A stretch of DNA of 20,176 nucleotides from Opitutia bacterium UBA3151 (lineage in GTDB: Bacteria > Verrucomicrobiota > Verrucomicrobiia > Opitutales > Seribacteraceae), in assembly GCA_002364975.1 (NCBI GenBank), contig DEYT01000147.1, positions 1,588 through 21,763 on the forward strand. The letters run 5' to 3'. The position numbers were made by a program, and so were the translations under genes. The notes under the pieces are model-generated. The model was not told the DNA's origin and did not search any database. It saw only the letters and a list, made by a program, of their open reading frames with translations. Shown here in pieces: positions 6,291 to 14,200 of the stretch. Every line of letters begins with the position of its first letter. The stretch's first letter is position 1.

Positions 6291-8888
6291 ATGGCAAAGG
6301 ACATGCCTCCAACCATAATTGCCATTGCCCTGTTTTTCTTTGCAGGCACCTGCAATGCAATAGAGAAGTATGTCGAGCTGGAAAACTCGGTCTATCAATT
6401 CACTCAAGAATATTGCATTAAGTGCCACGGTCCAGAAAAGCAAAAGGGGGATCGTGCCTTCCATCAACTTTCCAAGCTAGTCTCCGGGAAACAAGTGGTT
6501 GACCTCGCAGATGATGAAACCGTTTATCTGCTGTACGATCTCCTCGATCAACTCAACCTTGGTGAGATGCCGCCCAAGAAAGAGGGAGTAGCCCAACCAA
6601 AACCTGATGAGACCAAGCGGGTTATTGGCTGGTTGACAAAAACGCTGCTCGAACTGGAGAAGCAAAAGGGGCCTAAACAAACCGTTCTTCGTAGATTAAA
6701 TCGCAGGGAATACCGTAATACCATGCGAGACCTACTCGGATTGCAGGACTTAGCTTTTGACTTCACCGAAAATTTCCCGACCGATGAAGAAAATCATGGT
6801 TTTACCAATGTAGGGGATGCACTCAGTCTTTCAGATCAACATCTGAATGCTTACCTCGAAGCGGCTGACCGCTATCTTAGAATGGCGTTTCGCTTCGAAG
6901 AAAAAACTCCTTTTAAGAGCGAAGTCATCAAACCAAATGAATGGGGATATCCCAGCAAACAGGACAAAACCCCATGGATGTACCGGGTATACAAACCCAA
7001 TCAATACCTTGATTTTGCCGCCGGTAAAAAACAGATATCTGATCATTTCGATTTGGGTACCTTTCCCCACGACTGGTACAGGAAAACCAAGGGCATTCAA
7101 ACTCCGGGTTATTATAAAATCGTAGTAACCGCTGAGGCGGTACGCCGCTTAACCCATCCATACGATCCGAGTATGATCCCTACGAACCTGAAACCTCCCA
7201 TGCAGTTAGCCCTATTTGTTTCAAGGGGAAACAGAGGTTTAGCTTCAGATTCAGAAAAATCACGGTCCAAAATTGGCCTCTGGGATTTGGCAGATCATCA
7301 GCCGAAGAAATTTGAAGCTACCGTATGGTTAGACAAATCAGATGCTCCCTTTCTCAATTGGGATAACGGACCAGGACCTTCTGATTATTGGATGCGTAAC
7401 ATTTGTGAAAAGTATCACACCGACATTGAATTTCGGGGAAAGCAGGGATTTCATGCCTGGCATATTATTGGTAAAGATCTGGTGCCTGGGCGGGTCGTTT
7501 CTGATGTATGGAAAGGACCTTTGGTTAGGTTACATGAACTCCGCATTAATGGGCCGCTCCCTATCACCTACCAAAGTAAAGCCCAACAGGTTTTCCTGAA
7601 TGGTGAACGGGACCTGTCCAAAGTAGATTTGGGCATTGCTTTCTCTCGCTTTGCGAGTCGTGCCTTTCGTCGCCCTGTCACCAAGCTTGAGATCAAACCC
7701 TATTTGGATATCGAAAAAAGAGCCCGGCAAACTTTAGGCCGTAATCCTCAGGAGGCTTTCTTCATTGCACTCAAAGCCATGTTGGTATCCCCAGACTTCC
7801 TGTACTTAAAAGAAGAAAAATCAGAATCAGGTAAATTGGCCCCTTTCGAAATTGCCAACCGTCTTTCCCATTTCCTTTGGTCATCATTGCCCGATCACAC
7901 CCTATTCATGAAGGCCAAAGAAAATAAGCTTAAGCATCCACAGGCAATGAAGCATGAAATTATGAGGCTTTTGGATGATCCTAAGAGTGAATCCTTTGTC
8001 CATGGATTTGCTGAGTCTTGGCTTCGTCTGGATAAACTCGGCACCATGCCTCCAGCCTCTCAAAAATTTCACGAATATTATCGTTACGGATTAAAAGATG
8101 CCATGCTTGAGGAAACCCACCAGTTTTTAGCTCACGCTATGGATAAAAATGTGCCCATAACAGACTTCATTCATTCAGGTTATGGATTTATTAATCAGGA
8201 TCTGGCCCGTCACTATGGAATCGAAGGAGTCGAAGGGGTTCATTTCCGAAAAGTATCTTTTCCGGAGAACAGCATGCGGGGTGGACTCATTGGACAGGCA
8301 AGTATCCTCACCCTCACCGCAAACGGGGTGGATACCTCCCCGGTAATTCGAGGGATTTGGGTATTGGAAAGTATGCTTGGTACTCCCCCATCTCCGCCCC
8401 CACCCGATGTCGAACCGATCAATCCGGATGTGCGCGGAGCCAAAACCGTAAGAGAATTACTCGAAATGCACCGCTCCGTTCAAGCCTGTGCCGATTGCCA
8501 CGCGAAGATCGACCCCTTTGGCTTTCCCCTTGAGTATTTTGACCCAGTCGGTGGTTACCGTCCCACCTATTATCGTTCACGACTCTGGAAAAATAACACC
8601 CAAACCACCCAACGTTTTCCAGCCAAGCCCATTGATGGGTCCTCAACCCTGACCTCCGGAGAAAAAATTTACGGACCTAGAACCTTGAAAACTGCACTGA
8701 TTTCCCGAAAAAATTTATTGGCCCAAAACATTGCTGAAAAACTCATTATTTATGGAACGGGTAGAATGATTACTCTTCAAGACAAGCAGGAAGCTGAAGC
8801 CATTGCCCATTCCATCCTTACTGAAAAATTAGGATTTCGAGACCTGATCATAAAAATTGCATCCAGCCAAGCCTTTGCCCGAAAATAA
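6291..8888 (+). CDS. Di-haem c-type cytochrome of the DUF1587/1595/1592/1588/1585 family
   Basis: This 865-residue exported protein has a signal peptide (about 1-23, ending GTCNA). An N-terminal cytochrome domain follows with haem-binding CIKCH at 42-46 and a likely distal Met in LGEMPPK near 89-93. The next domains come in the usual family order: DUF1587 (VLRRLNRREYRNTMRDLLG, from about 131), a long middle region, DUF1595 (ASRAFRRPVTKLE, about 455-510), DUF1592 (APFEIANRLSHFLWSSLPD, about 515-645), DUF1588 (GLIGQASILTLTANGVDTSPVIRG, about 660-760) with a second haem motif CADCH at 733-737 followed by IDPFGFPLEYFDPVGGYR, and DUF1585 at the C-terminus (about 790-862). Two intact CxxCH sites imply periplasmic electron transfer. 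The substrate is unknown. It starts 9 bases after the DUF1552 gene. The ATG at 6291 is followed by another at 6303, so the start could shift by four codons. Confidence 0.9.
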   Translation: MAKDMPPTIIAIALFFFAGTCNAIEKYVELENSVYQFTQEYCIKCHGPEKQKGDRAFHQLSKLVSGKQVVDLADDETVYLLYDLLDQLNLGEMPPKKEGVAQPKPDETKRVIGWLTKTLLELEKQKGPKQTVLRRLNRREYRNTMRDLLGLQDLAFDFTENFPTDEENHGFTNVGDALSLSDQHLNAYLEAADRYLRMAFRFEEKTPFKSEVIKPNEWGYPSKQDKTPWMYRVYKPNQYLDFAAGKKQISDHFDLGTFPHDWYRKTKGIQTPGYYKIVVTAEAVRRLTHPYDPSMIPTNLKPPMQLALFVSRGNRGLASDSEKSRSKIGLWDLADHQPKKFEATVWLDKSDAPFLNWDNGPGPSDYWMRNICEKYHTDIEFRGKQGFHAWHIIGKDLVPGRVVSDVWKGPLVRLHELRINGPLPITYQSKAQQVFLNGERDLSKVDLGIAFSRFASRAFRRPVTKLEIKPYLDIEKRARQTLGRNPQEAFFIALKAMLVSPDFLYLKEEKSESGKLAPFEIANRLSHFLWSSLPDHTLFMKAKENKLKHPQAMKHEIMRLLDDPKSESFVHGFAESWLRLDKLGTMPPASQKFHEYYRYGLKDAMLEETHQFLAHAMDKNVPITDFIHSGYGFINQDLARHYGIEGVEGVHFRKVSFPENSMRGGLIGQASILTLTANGVDTSPVIRGIWVLESMLGTPPSPPPPDVEPINPDVRGAKTVRELLEMHRSVQACADCHAKIDPFGFPLEYFDPVGGYRPTYYRSRLWKNNTQTTQRFPAKPIDGSSTLTSGEKIYGPRTLKTALISRKNLLAQNIAEKLIIYGTGRMITLQDKQEAEAIAHSILTEKLGFRDLIIKIASSQAFARK

Positions 8889-8926
8889 AAAGCCTCGCTT
8901 TGCAGTCGACCTACCTTCTTGCCTCA

Positions 8927-8945
8927 GCTAAAGAAATTCTTTAGC
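8927..8945. promoter_or_regulatory. Perfect 9-1-9 palindrome just upstream of the esterase start
   Basis: GCTAAAGAA and TTCTTTAGC are perfect complementary 9-base arms around a single A. The palindrome ends 6 bases before the ATG at 8952 and lies 38 bases after the stop of the cytochrome gene. It could be a repressor operator, an mRNA hairpin next to the start codon, or a weak terminator (a 7-base stem with a 5-base loop followed by TTTCCC). Its perfection and position make it the strongest dyad in the window. The function is not known. Confidence 0.45.
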
Positions 8946-8951
8946 TTTCCC

Positions 8952-10778
8952 ATGAAAAGAATATTTCTCCTCCTCGCTTGCCTTGTTAGTTCTTTATTTG
9001 GCAAGAATACCTTCACACCGATTACTGACCCCGCAAAACTCCCCAAGAATGCAATTGCTCTTTGGGAGGACTATGATGCCCGGACTGAAGATCTCGAGGT
9101 GGAATTCATTGAGGAATGGAAAACTGAGGAAGTCACCACCCGTTACCTGACCTACAAGGTTGGCCGCTTCAAGGGAACCGATTCCCGGGTTGCCGCCTAT
9201 TATTCATTTCCGAATAAGCCTAGTAAGCATCCCGCCTTCGTATGGAGTCACGGAGGTGGGCAACGTGCCGAACGCACCCGAAGCGTGTATTTTGCAAAAC
9301 AAGGATTTGCAAACATCGACATTAATTGGTTGGGGCGCCCGGTAAAGGAAGAAATTGAAGCCAATACCGACTGGGGAAAAGTGGATCCCACTCAGGGTCC
9401 ACGCTTTTATTCCAAAGCCTTGCGCAAGGGCTGGAAGGTCAACCTGCAACCCGATGAATTTTCGATCGATCCGATTCCCAGCCCCCGTAACTCCAATTGG
9501 ATTCTTCTTTCGATGGCGGGCCGGAGGGCGATTACTTTCTTGGAGAAGCAACCCGAGGTTAACCCCGACAGAATCGGATTCACCGGCTTTTCCATGGGGG
9601 GGATGATCACTGCCCTCACCGCAACCGATCCCCGGCTCAAAGCGGTCGCTCCATTTGTCGGTGGAACTGGATTTAAATATGTGGATTTCCCCGGTGGAAT
9701 TGTCGGAAGCAGTAAACGCTCTCAATTTCAAAATCTTGAAATGTATAAAGATGCAATTGATCCGGAAGCTTATTGGCCTCGTGTGAAATGTCCGGTCGCC
9801 TTCATCACTTCATCCAACGACTTTCATTCCACCTTTGAAAGAATTTACCGATCGATGGATTTGCTTCCTCATGACAAGTGGAGAGTATCCTCCAATGTTC
9901 ACTATAACCACGGTGTCGGACCAGAAGAATGGGCCCTACTTAACTTGTGGTTCAAGAAATATTTGGGGGATGAAAAGATTGTAATCCCGGAAACGCCACC
10001 ATCCAAGTTCTCGATAGACAAAGGAATGGCCACCTTCTCCGTATCTCCAAAAGCAATCGACCGCCTGGCTGGAGTCAAAATCTACTACAGCTACGACCCC
10101 AATTCCCGCACCCGTTTCTGGCATCTGGCAAAGGCTAAAAAAGCGAACCGTACCTGGACTACAAATATTCCGGTCTATCCCCAGCTTCCGCTCTATGTTT
10201 TCGGGCATTGCCGATACAAGTTGAGTCAGGAAATGACTCTACAAGTTGGGAATTCCAAGACTTTCTCCATCAATTCAAAAGAAGCAATCCATGAACCGAA
10301 CAACCTTGATTTAAAAGAATTGTCCAAACTGGCAAAGAGCGGACTGATCGAAGACTTTTCAAATGGAACCGCAGACTGGTCCAGCCGAAACGGGGACAGT
10401 ATTACCACCTATAAATTTCAAAGCCCGATGATTCATCGATCCAACGATCAGGTCTTGGCCTTCACCATCGATCCAAAGGGTCGCGATCACATCCTTCGCC
10501 TACGACTGGGTAGTTCATTTCTAAGTCGGGAGAACAACATCGGTACCTTCACTTACCAAACCAAGGTGAACGGAAAAGGACCGCAACAAGTACTGATTAA
10601 CCGAAAAGATTTTAAGAGTGAAAAGAATCTAGAACTGGAGTGGGCCAAGATTTCAACCTTTAATGTAACCCTGGTTGATCTGAAGCAGAATAAGGCCGTT
10701 TCTCTGACTGATCCAAAATCCCACTCCATCCTGACGAGGATCGAACTAATGGATCCTCATTCAAGCCAAAATCATTGA
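8952..10778 (+). CDS. Secreted alpha/beta-hydrolase (acetyl xylan esterase / dienelactone hydrolase-like) with extra C-terminal domain
   Basis: From the ATG at 8952 the product is 608 residues and opens with a clean signal peptide (MKRIFLLLACLVSSLFG). A TTG at 8919 is in frame, but it would add an odd N-terminus before the signal and place the 19-base palindrome inside the gene. Residues of about 60-340 form an alpha/beta-hydrolase: oxyanion-hole segment WSHGGG at 98-103, nucleophile elbow GFSMGG with Ser214, acid Asp290 in ITSSNDFH, and His320 (or His317) in VHYNHG. Such enzymes remove acetyl or other acyl groups from carbohydrates. The final 265 or so residues, including a FSNGTADW segment, look like one or two beta-sandwich modules, possibly carbohydrate-binding. 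The gene lies 63 bases after the cytochrome gene and ends 1 base from a convergent gene. Confidence 0.8.
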   Translation: MKRIFLLLACLVSSLFGKNTFTPITDPAKLPKNAIALWEDYDARTEDLEVEFIEEWKTEEVTTRYLTYKVGRFKGTDSRVAAYYSFPNKPSKHPAFVWSHGGGQRAERTRSVYFAKQGFANIDINWLGRPVKEEIEANTDWGKVDPTQGPRFYSKALRKGWKVNLQPDEFSIDPIPSPRNSNWILLSMAGRRAITFLEKQPEVNPDRIGFTGFSMGGMITALTATDPRLKAVAPFVGGTGFKYVDFPGGIVGSSKRSQFQNLEMYKDAIDPEAYWPRVKCPVAFITSSNDFHSTFERIYRSMDLLPHDKWRVSSNVHYNHGVGPEEWALLNLWFKKYLGDEKIVIPETPPSKFSIDKGMATFSVSPKAIDRLAGVKIYYSYDPNSRTRFWHLAKAKKANRTWTTNIPVYPQLPLYVFGHCRYKLSQEMTLQVGNSKTFSINSKEAIHEPNNLDLKELSKLAKSGLIEDFSNGTADWSSRNGDSITTYKFQSPMIHRSNDQVLAFTIDPKGRDHILRLRLGSSFLSRENNIGTFTYQTKVNGKGPQQVLINRKDFKSEKNLELEWAKISTFNVTLVDLKQNKAVSLTDPKSHSILTRIELMDPHSSQNH

Positions 10779-10779
10779 A

Positions 10780-12507
10780 TTATAGGTGCTCCTGAAACCA
10801 GGTGTCAATATCCTCAATGATCGGTAAAAACCATGGATTGCGGTTCCAGCATCCATGCTTACCATCTTTGTAATGAGTCAGCAATTGGGTGGGCACCCCT
10901 AGTTTTTGTAGTTTATCGATCGAAGGATGAACTTTGGCAGGATCTTCGGTTCCACCAAATTGAAAAAGGATGGGTGGGGTTTGTTTATTAATATGAAGAT
11001 GGGCATCCGCTAATTTGTAAAGCTCAGGCTCTTGCTTGACGGTTCCACCAAAAAGGTAAATCGCATTGGCCACAGGCTTGACTGCCGTAAGCGAACGTAC
11101 CGCCACACTACCGGTTGAGATCTCCATCGGCCCGGACATGACCACAGCTGCCTGAACGGCGGAGGAAACCCCAGCATTACCACCGTTTCCGTGCAAAGAC
11201 TTGACCTTGGTAGTCGTGGCAAGTAATCCTGCGAGGTGAGCTCCTGCTGAGCCCCCCACCACTCCAATTTTTTCGGGGTCAATCTTATACTTAGCAGCAT
11301 GGGCTCGGAGGTATCTGACCGCGGCATGACAATCCTGAATATTGGCTGGAAAACGAGCCTCTTCTGCCAACCGGTAATCAATGGCCATCGAGACATATCC
11401 ACGCTTCGCCATTTCCAATCCCATGGCCCGGAACTTCATTTTATCCCCCTTGATCCAGCCGCCTCCATGGATGATCAAAGCACCCGGAAATGGCCCCTTA
11501 CCCTTGGGCATAAAAAGATCAGCTAACATTTTGCGAGGGCCATATTCAGCATAAGTGAGGTCAAGCATTTGGGTCACATTACTGGGAACTTGAACGCTTG
11601 GTTTATCTGGCATGGATTCGGGCCATTCAGCAGGTGGTTGAGCGGGAACCCCGGATACTTTCATGCGTTGAACATGGACCCCGCCAAAGCCAGTCAAATA
11701 AAGATCACGTAGATGGGTACCGCCAAAAGTACAATTCACCGCCCGCTCGGGACATACGATTTTGTCGATCAGCTTGCCCTTCGAATCCCAAATCCAAATA
11801 TCTTTGGGTCCCGCACAATAAACATTGCCCGCTCGGTCCACACACATTCCATCCGCTCCCTTGAGATCGGGCTGACCATCGTCCATTTCTGCGAAGAGCT
11901 TATTTGCCTTCAAAGCTCCATTCTTGCCGACCTTAAAAGATAGGATCTTCTTTGGAACATATTCAGACACATAAAGGGTTTTCTCATCGGGGCTCAGGAT
12001 CAACCCATTGGGGGTCTGTACCTCAGAAGCAACAATTTGGGCTTTGCCCTGCGGGGAAACATAAACGACTTCACCAGGTCCGGTTAGGGTAAAATAGACC
12101 CCGCCGTAGCGATCGACTACCAAGTCATTGGGTTTCCGGTGTTTATCCTGAGCCAAATCTTCCTGATAAAGCATGGACCCGTTGTTGTTTTGATCCAGGC
12201 ATCGAATGGCACCTCTCCCATGATCCGCAAAGTAGCTCTTGCCATGATTGAAGAAGCTCGCACTGAACCGCTTTTCTTTAGCGAGTATATTCCACTTGTT
12301 TTGTTTGATAATAAAACGCTTCACCACCTGTGCTTTTGGATCCGGGACTGTCAGGTACCATCCCTGCCAGGAAGGTCCATCCGCCAATCCGAAGTCATCA
12401 GAAACCAAGCTAAGAGGAACCGATCGATCGACCGGGCTATCCCCAAATAACCGAACGGCTGATGAAAGAGTTAAAAAAATGAAAGAAGAAAGCTTCAATA
12501 AATTCAT
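10780..12507 (-). CDS. SMP-30/gluconolactonase - esterase fusion, secreted
   Basis: The 575-residue protein has a signal peptide (about 1-22) and two enzyme domains. Residues of about 35-290 are an SMP-30/gluconolactonase beta-propeller with LADGPSW (Asp43 where the metal-binding Glu usually lies), KPNDLV (Asn127-Asp128), TPNGL (Asn167) and GADGMCVD (Asp219). Residues of about 310-575 are an alpha/beta-hydrolase of the BD-FAE/esterase-lipase type with IIHGGGW at 345-351, the nucleophile elbow GGSAG with Ser420, Asp522 in GGTEDPAKVH and His551 in KDGKHG. The propeller would open sugar lactones; the esterase would remove acyl groups. Both active sites look essentially complete. Its ATG overlaps the upstream sulfatase stop as ATGA, indicating translational coupling. 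Its 3' end faces the plus-strand esterase with 1 base between stops. The substrate is not predictable. Confidence 0.85.
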   Translation of the reverse strand: MNLLKLSSFIFLTLSSAVRLFGDSPVDRSVPLSLVSDDFGLADGPSWQGWYLTVPDPKAQVVKRFIIKQNKWNILAKEKRFSASFFNHGKSYFADHGRGAIRCLDQNNNGSMLYQEDLAQDKHRKPNDLVVDRYGGVYFTLTGPGEVVYVSPQGKAQIVASEVQTPNGLILSPDEKTLYVSEYVPKKILSFKVGKNGALKANKLFAEMDDGQPDLKGADGMCVDRAGNVYCAGPKDIWIWDSKGKLIDKIVCPERAVNCTFGGTHLRDLYLTGFGGVHVQRMKVSGVPAQPPAEWPESMPDKPSVQVPSNVTQMLDLTYAEYGPRKMLADLFMPKGKGPFPGALIIHGGGWIKGDKMKFRAMGLEMAKRGYVSMAIDYRLAEEARFPANIQDCHAAVRYLRAHAAKYKIDPEKIGVVGGSAGAHLAGLLATTTKVKSLHGNGGNAGVSSAVQAAVVMSGPMEISTGSVAVRSLTAVKPVANAIYLFGGTVKQEPELYKLADAHLHINKQTPPILFQFGGTEDPAKVHPSIDKLQKLGVPTQLLTHYKDGKHGCWNRNPWFLPIIEDIDTWFQEHL

Positions 12508-14132
12508 TTTTTGGGCTTGGGTTTTTTGAATTTAACCGGGCGTTTAAAACCGTCGGTCATGGGGGATGTTTCAAAGAATTTTCCATTATCGACCAACCGG
12601 GGATCGTTATTATCACCCAAATACTTGATCAAACGAGACCGAAGTTTTCTTACAGTTCCTGAATATTCCGGGTCTTGAGCAAGGTTTTTCATTTGATCCG
12701 GGTCCTTGTTCATGTCGTAAAATTCTTCTTGGGGACGCTTTCCGTAGGCATGATCAAAGACTGGTTTTACTTTGGAGTCTTTTCGATTGCTGACGATCCA
12801 AGCCTTAGTCGGACCGGCATCTTCATCCGACAAGGTTACAAAGGTTTGATTTTCCAGCAGGGCATAACTTGGCTCTTGGGGAGTATCGAGAAGATAGGGA
12901 TCTCCGAGGGGCCAACGGTCTGGGCGAAAATTAATAATAAATTGATAATCCTTGGTTCGAATCGCTCTTTGAGGATAAGGCAGGTATCCGGGACGGGATG
13001 AAAAAACATGACGCTCCCGACCGGTGATTACTGCATCACGACTAGGGTCCACTTGGCCATCCTTTTTTGACTTCAGTACTTTCCACAAACTTCGGGCCGA
13101 CATCACCTCGGGAACTTGAACCTTTCCCGCTTCTAAGAAAGTCGGGGCCAAGTCGGGAAGGCAGACGAAATCATCCACCACCCGGCCACCTCTCACTCCA
13201 GGCCCGGCAATGGCCAGGCAAACCCGGGTGCCAAAATCATAGAGGTTACACTTACCATGTGGAAAACCGGGAGGGCCATGATCTCCGCTGACCACGATGA
13301 TTGTATTCTCATATTCCCCCACTTTTTTCAGTTCCTCGATCAAGATTCCCAAACCGGCATCGAAAGCAGCTATCTCACCGAAGTAATCGGCCAGATCCTC
13401 TCTGACTGCATGAACATCCGGCAAAAATGCAGGCATTTTACCTTTCAATTCGTCAGGATCGATCCCCCAAAGCTTTTTACCCGAGCCCTTGATCCATTTT
13501 CGGTGTACATTGGTGGGGCCAAACCAATAAGCAAAGGGCTGATCTTTCTTTCTGCCCTTCAAAAAAGAGTTAAAATTGCCCCTTACTTCCCGATACAATT
13601 CCTCTTTGGCATCCTTCACCGCGGTGCCTTTGGAAGCACGGCTGGAGACATATTGCGAAAAACCGTTAAATTTTGTACCCGACTTTACAAACGCATTAGC
13701 ACTTCCCCCAATTCCGGCATTAACTGGACTACCCGGTGACCAAACCTTGTAGGTGTAGCCAATATGATAACCCGAACCTTTAAGCAACAAGGGCCAAGTT
13801 GGAATGTTCTCATCCCAAACCGCACCTTGGAGAATCGCACCCCGTCCAGTCTCCCAAAAGTTACGCCCCGAAAGAATTGAACTTCTACATGGCGTACAGG
13901 AAGGAGCATTCACCGAGGCATTGGTAAAAAGTACGCCACTTGTTGCCAGCTCATCGAAGTGGGGAGTCTTTGCCACATCATTAATCCCTCCAGCCCCTTC
14001 GATCTTGGCATAGATACTTGCCTGCCTACCCCAGTCATCTGCGAACACAAAGAGAATATTCGGCCGATTTATCCCATTGCAAGAAGCCCATGTCAGGAAA
14101 AAAGTATAGAAAATTCTAATCATAGAATACAT
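12504..14132 (-). CDS. Sulfatase (formylglycine-dependent, S1 family), intact
   Basis: This is a full-length 542-residue sulfatase. After a short hydrophobic leader (ending near Cys18, possibly a lipoprotein or an uncleaved signal; the lipobox is imperfect) come PNILFVFADDWG with metal ligands Asp32-Asp33, the formylglycine site CTPCRSSILSG with Cys79, Pro81 and Arg83, the ligand motif SGDHG at 282-286, and the C-terminal block EEFYDMNKDPDQMKNL. Cys79 implies activation by a formylglycine-generating enzyme or anaerobic sulfatase maturase encoded elsewhere. The C-terminus is a lysine/proline-rich tail (FKKPKPKK). It hydrolyses sulfate esters or sulfamates of a carbohydrate; the substrate is unknown. 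An alternative start is ATG at 14123. Its stop overlaps the start of the lactonase-esterase fusion by ATGA, so the two are co-expressed. It differs clearly from the sulfatase fragment at the left edge. Confidence 0.93.
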   Translation of the reverse strand: MYSMIRIFYTFFLTWASCNGINRPNILFVFADDWGRQASIYAKIEGAGGINDVAKTPHFDELATSGVLFTNASVNAPSCTPCRSSILSGRNFWETGRGAILQGAVWDENIPTWPLLLKGSGYHIGYTYKVWSPGSPVNAGIGGSANAFVKSGTKFNGFSQYVSSRASKGTAVKDAKEELYREVRGNFNSFLKGRKKDQPFAYWFGPTNVHRKWIKGSGKKLWGIDPDELKGKMPAFLPDVHAVREDLADYFGEIAAFDAGLGILIEELKKVGEYENTIIVVSGDHGPPGFPHGKCNLYDFGTRVCLAIAGPGVRGGRVVDDFVCLPDLAPTFLEAGKVQVPEVMSARSLWKVLKSKKDGQVDPSRDAVITGRERHVFSSRPGYLPYPQRAIRTKDYQFIINFRPDRWPLGDPYLLDTPQEPSYALLENQTFVTLSDEDAGPTKAWIVSNRKDSKVKPVFDHAYGKRPQEEFYDMNKDPDQMKNLAQDPEYSGTVRKLRSRLIKYLGDNNDPRLVDNGKFFETSPMTDGFKRPVKFKKPKPKK

Positions 14133-14154
14133 TCTAATTCTTACCTAAAATGGT

Positions 14155-14168
14155 CAAGGGAACCCTTG
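14155..14168. promoter_or_regulatory. Short inverted repeat between the transglutaminase and sulfatase genes
   Basis: CAAGGG and CCCTTG form 6-base arms around AA, 22 bases ahead of the sulfatase ATG at 14132 (minus strand) and 32 bases after the stop of the upstream gene. A direct U-run is lacking, so an intrinsic terminator is not convincing. It may be an operator or incidental. Its A/G-rich arms resemble the palindromes at 4495-4508 and 8927-8945. Confidence 0.25.
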
Positions 14169-14200
14169 CTTATTTGATAAGATTAAATGGGCAGAGGAGA

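Noticed and set aside
9204..9731. 175-codon open frame on the minus strand
   Set aside because: It lies antisense to the alpha/beta-hydrolase domain of the esterase, including its Ser214 region. Composition and lack of any motif mark it as a shadow.
13257..13739. 160-codon open frame on the plus strand
   Set aside because: It lies wholly antisense to the intact sulfatase gene, has no recognisable domain and no start context. It is a frame shadow of the conserved gene.
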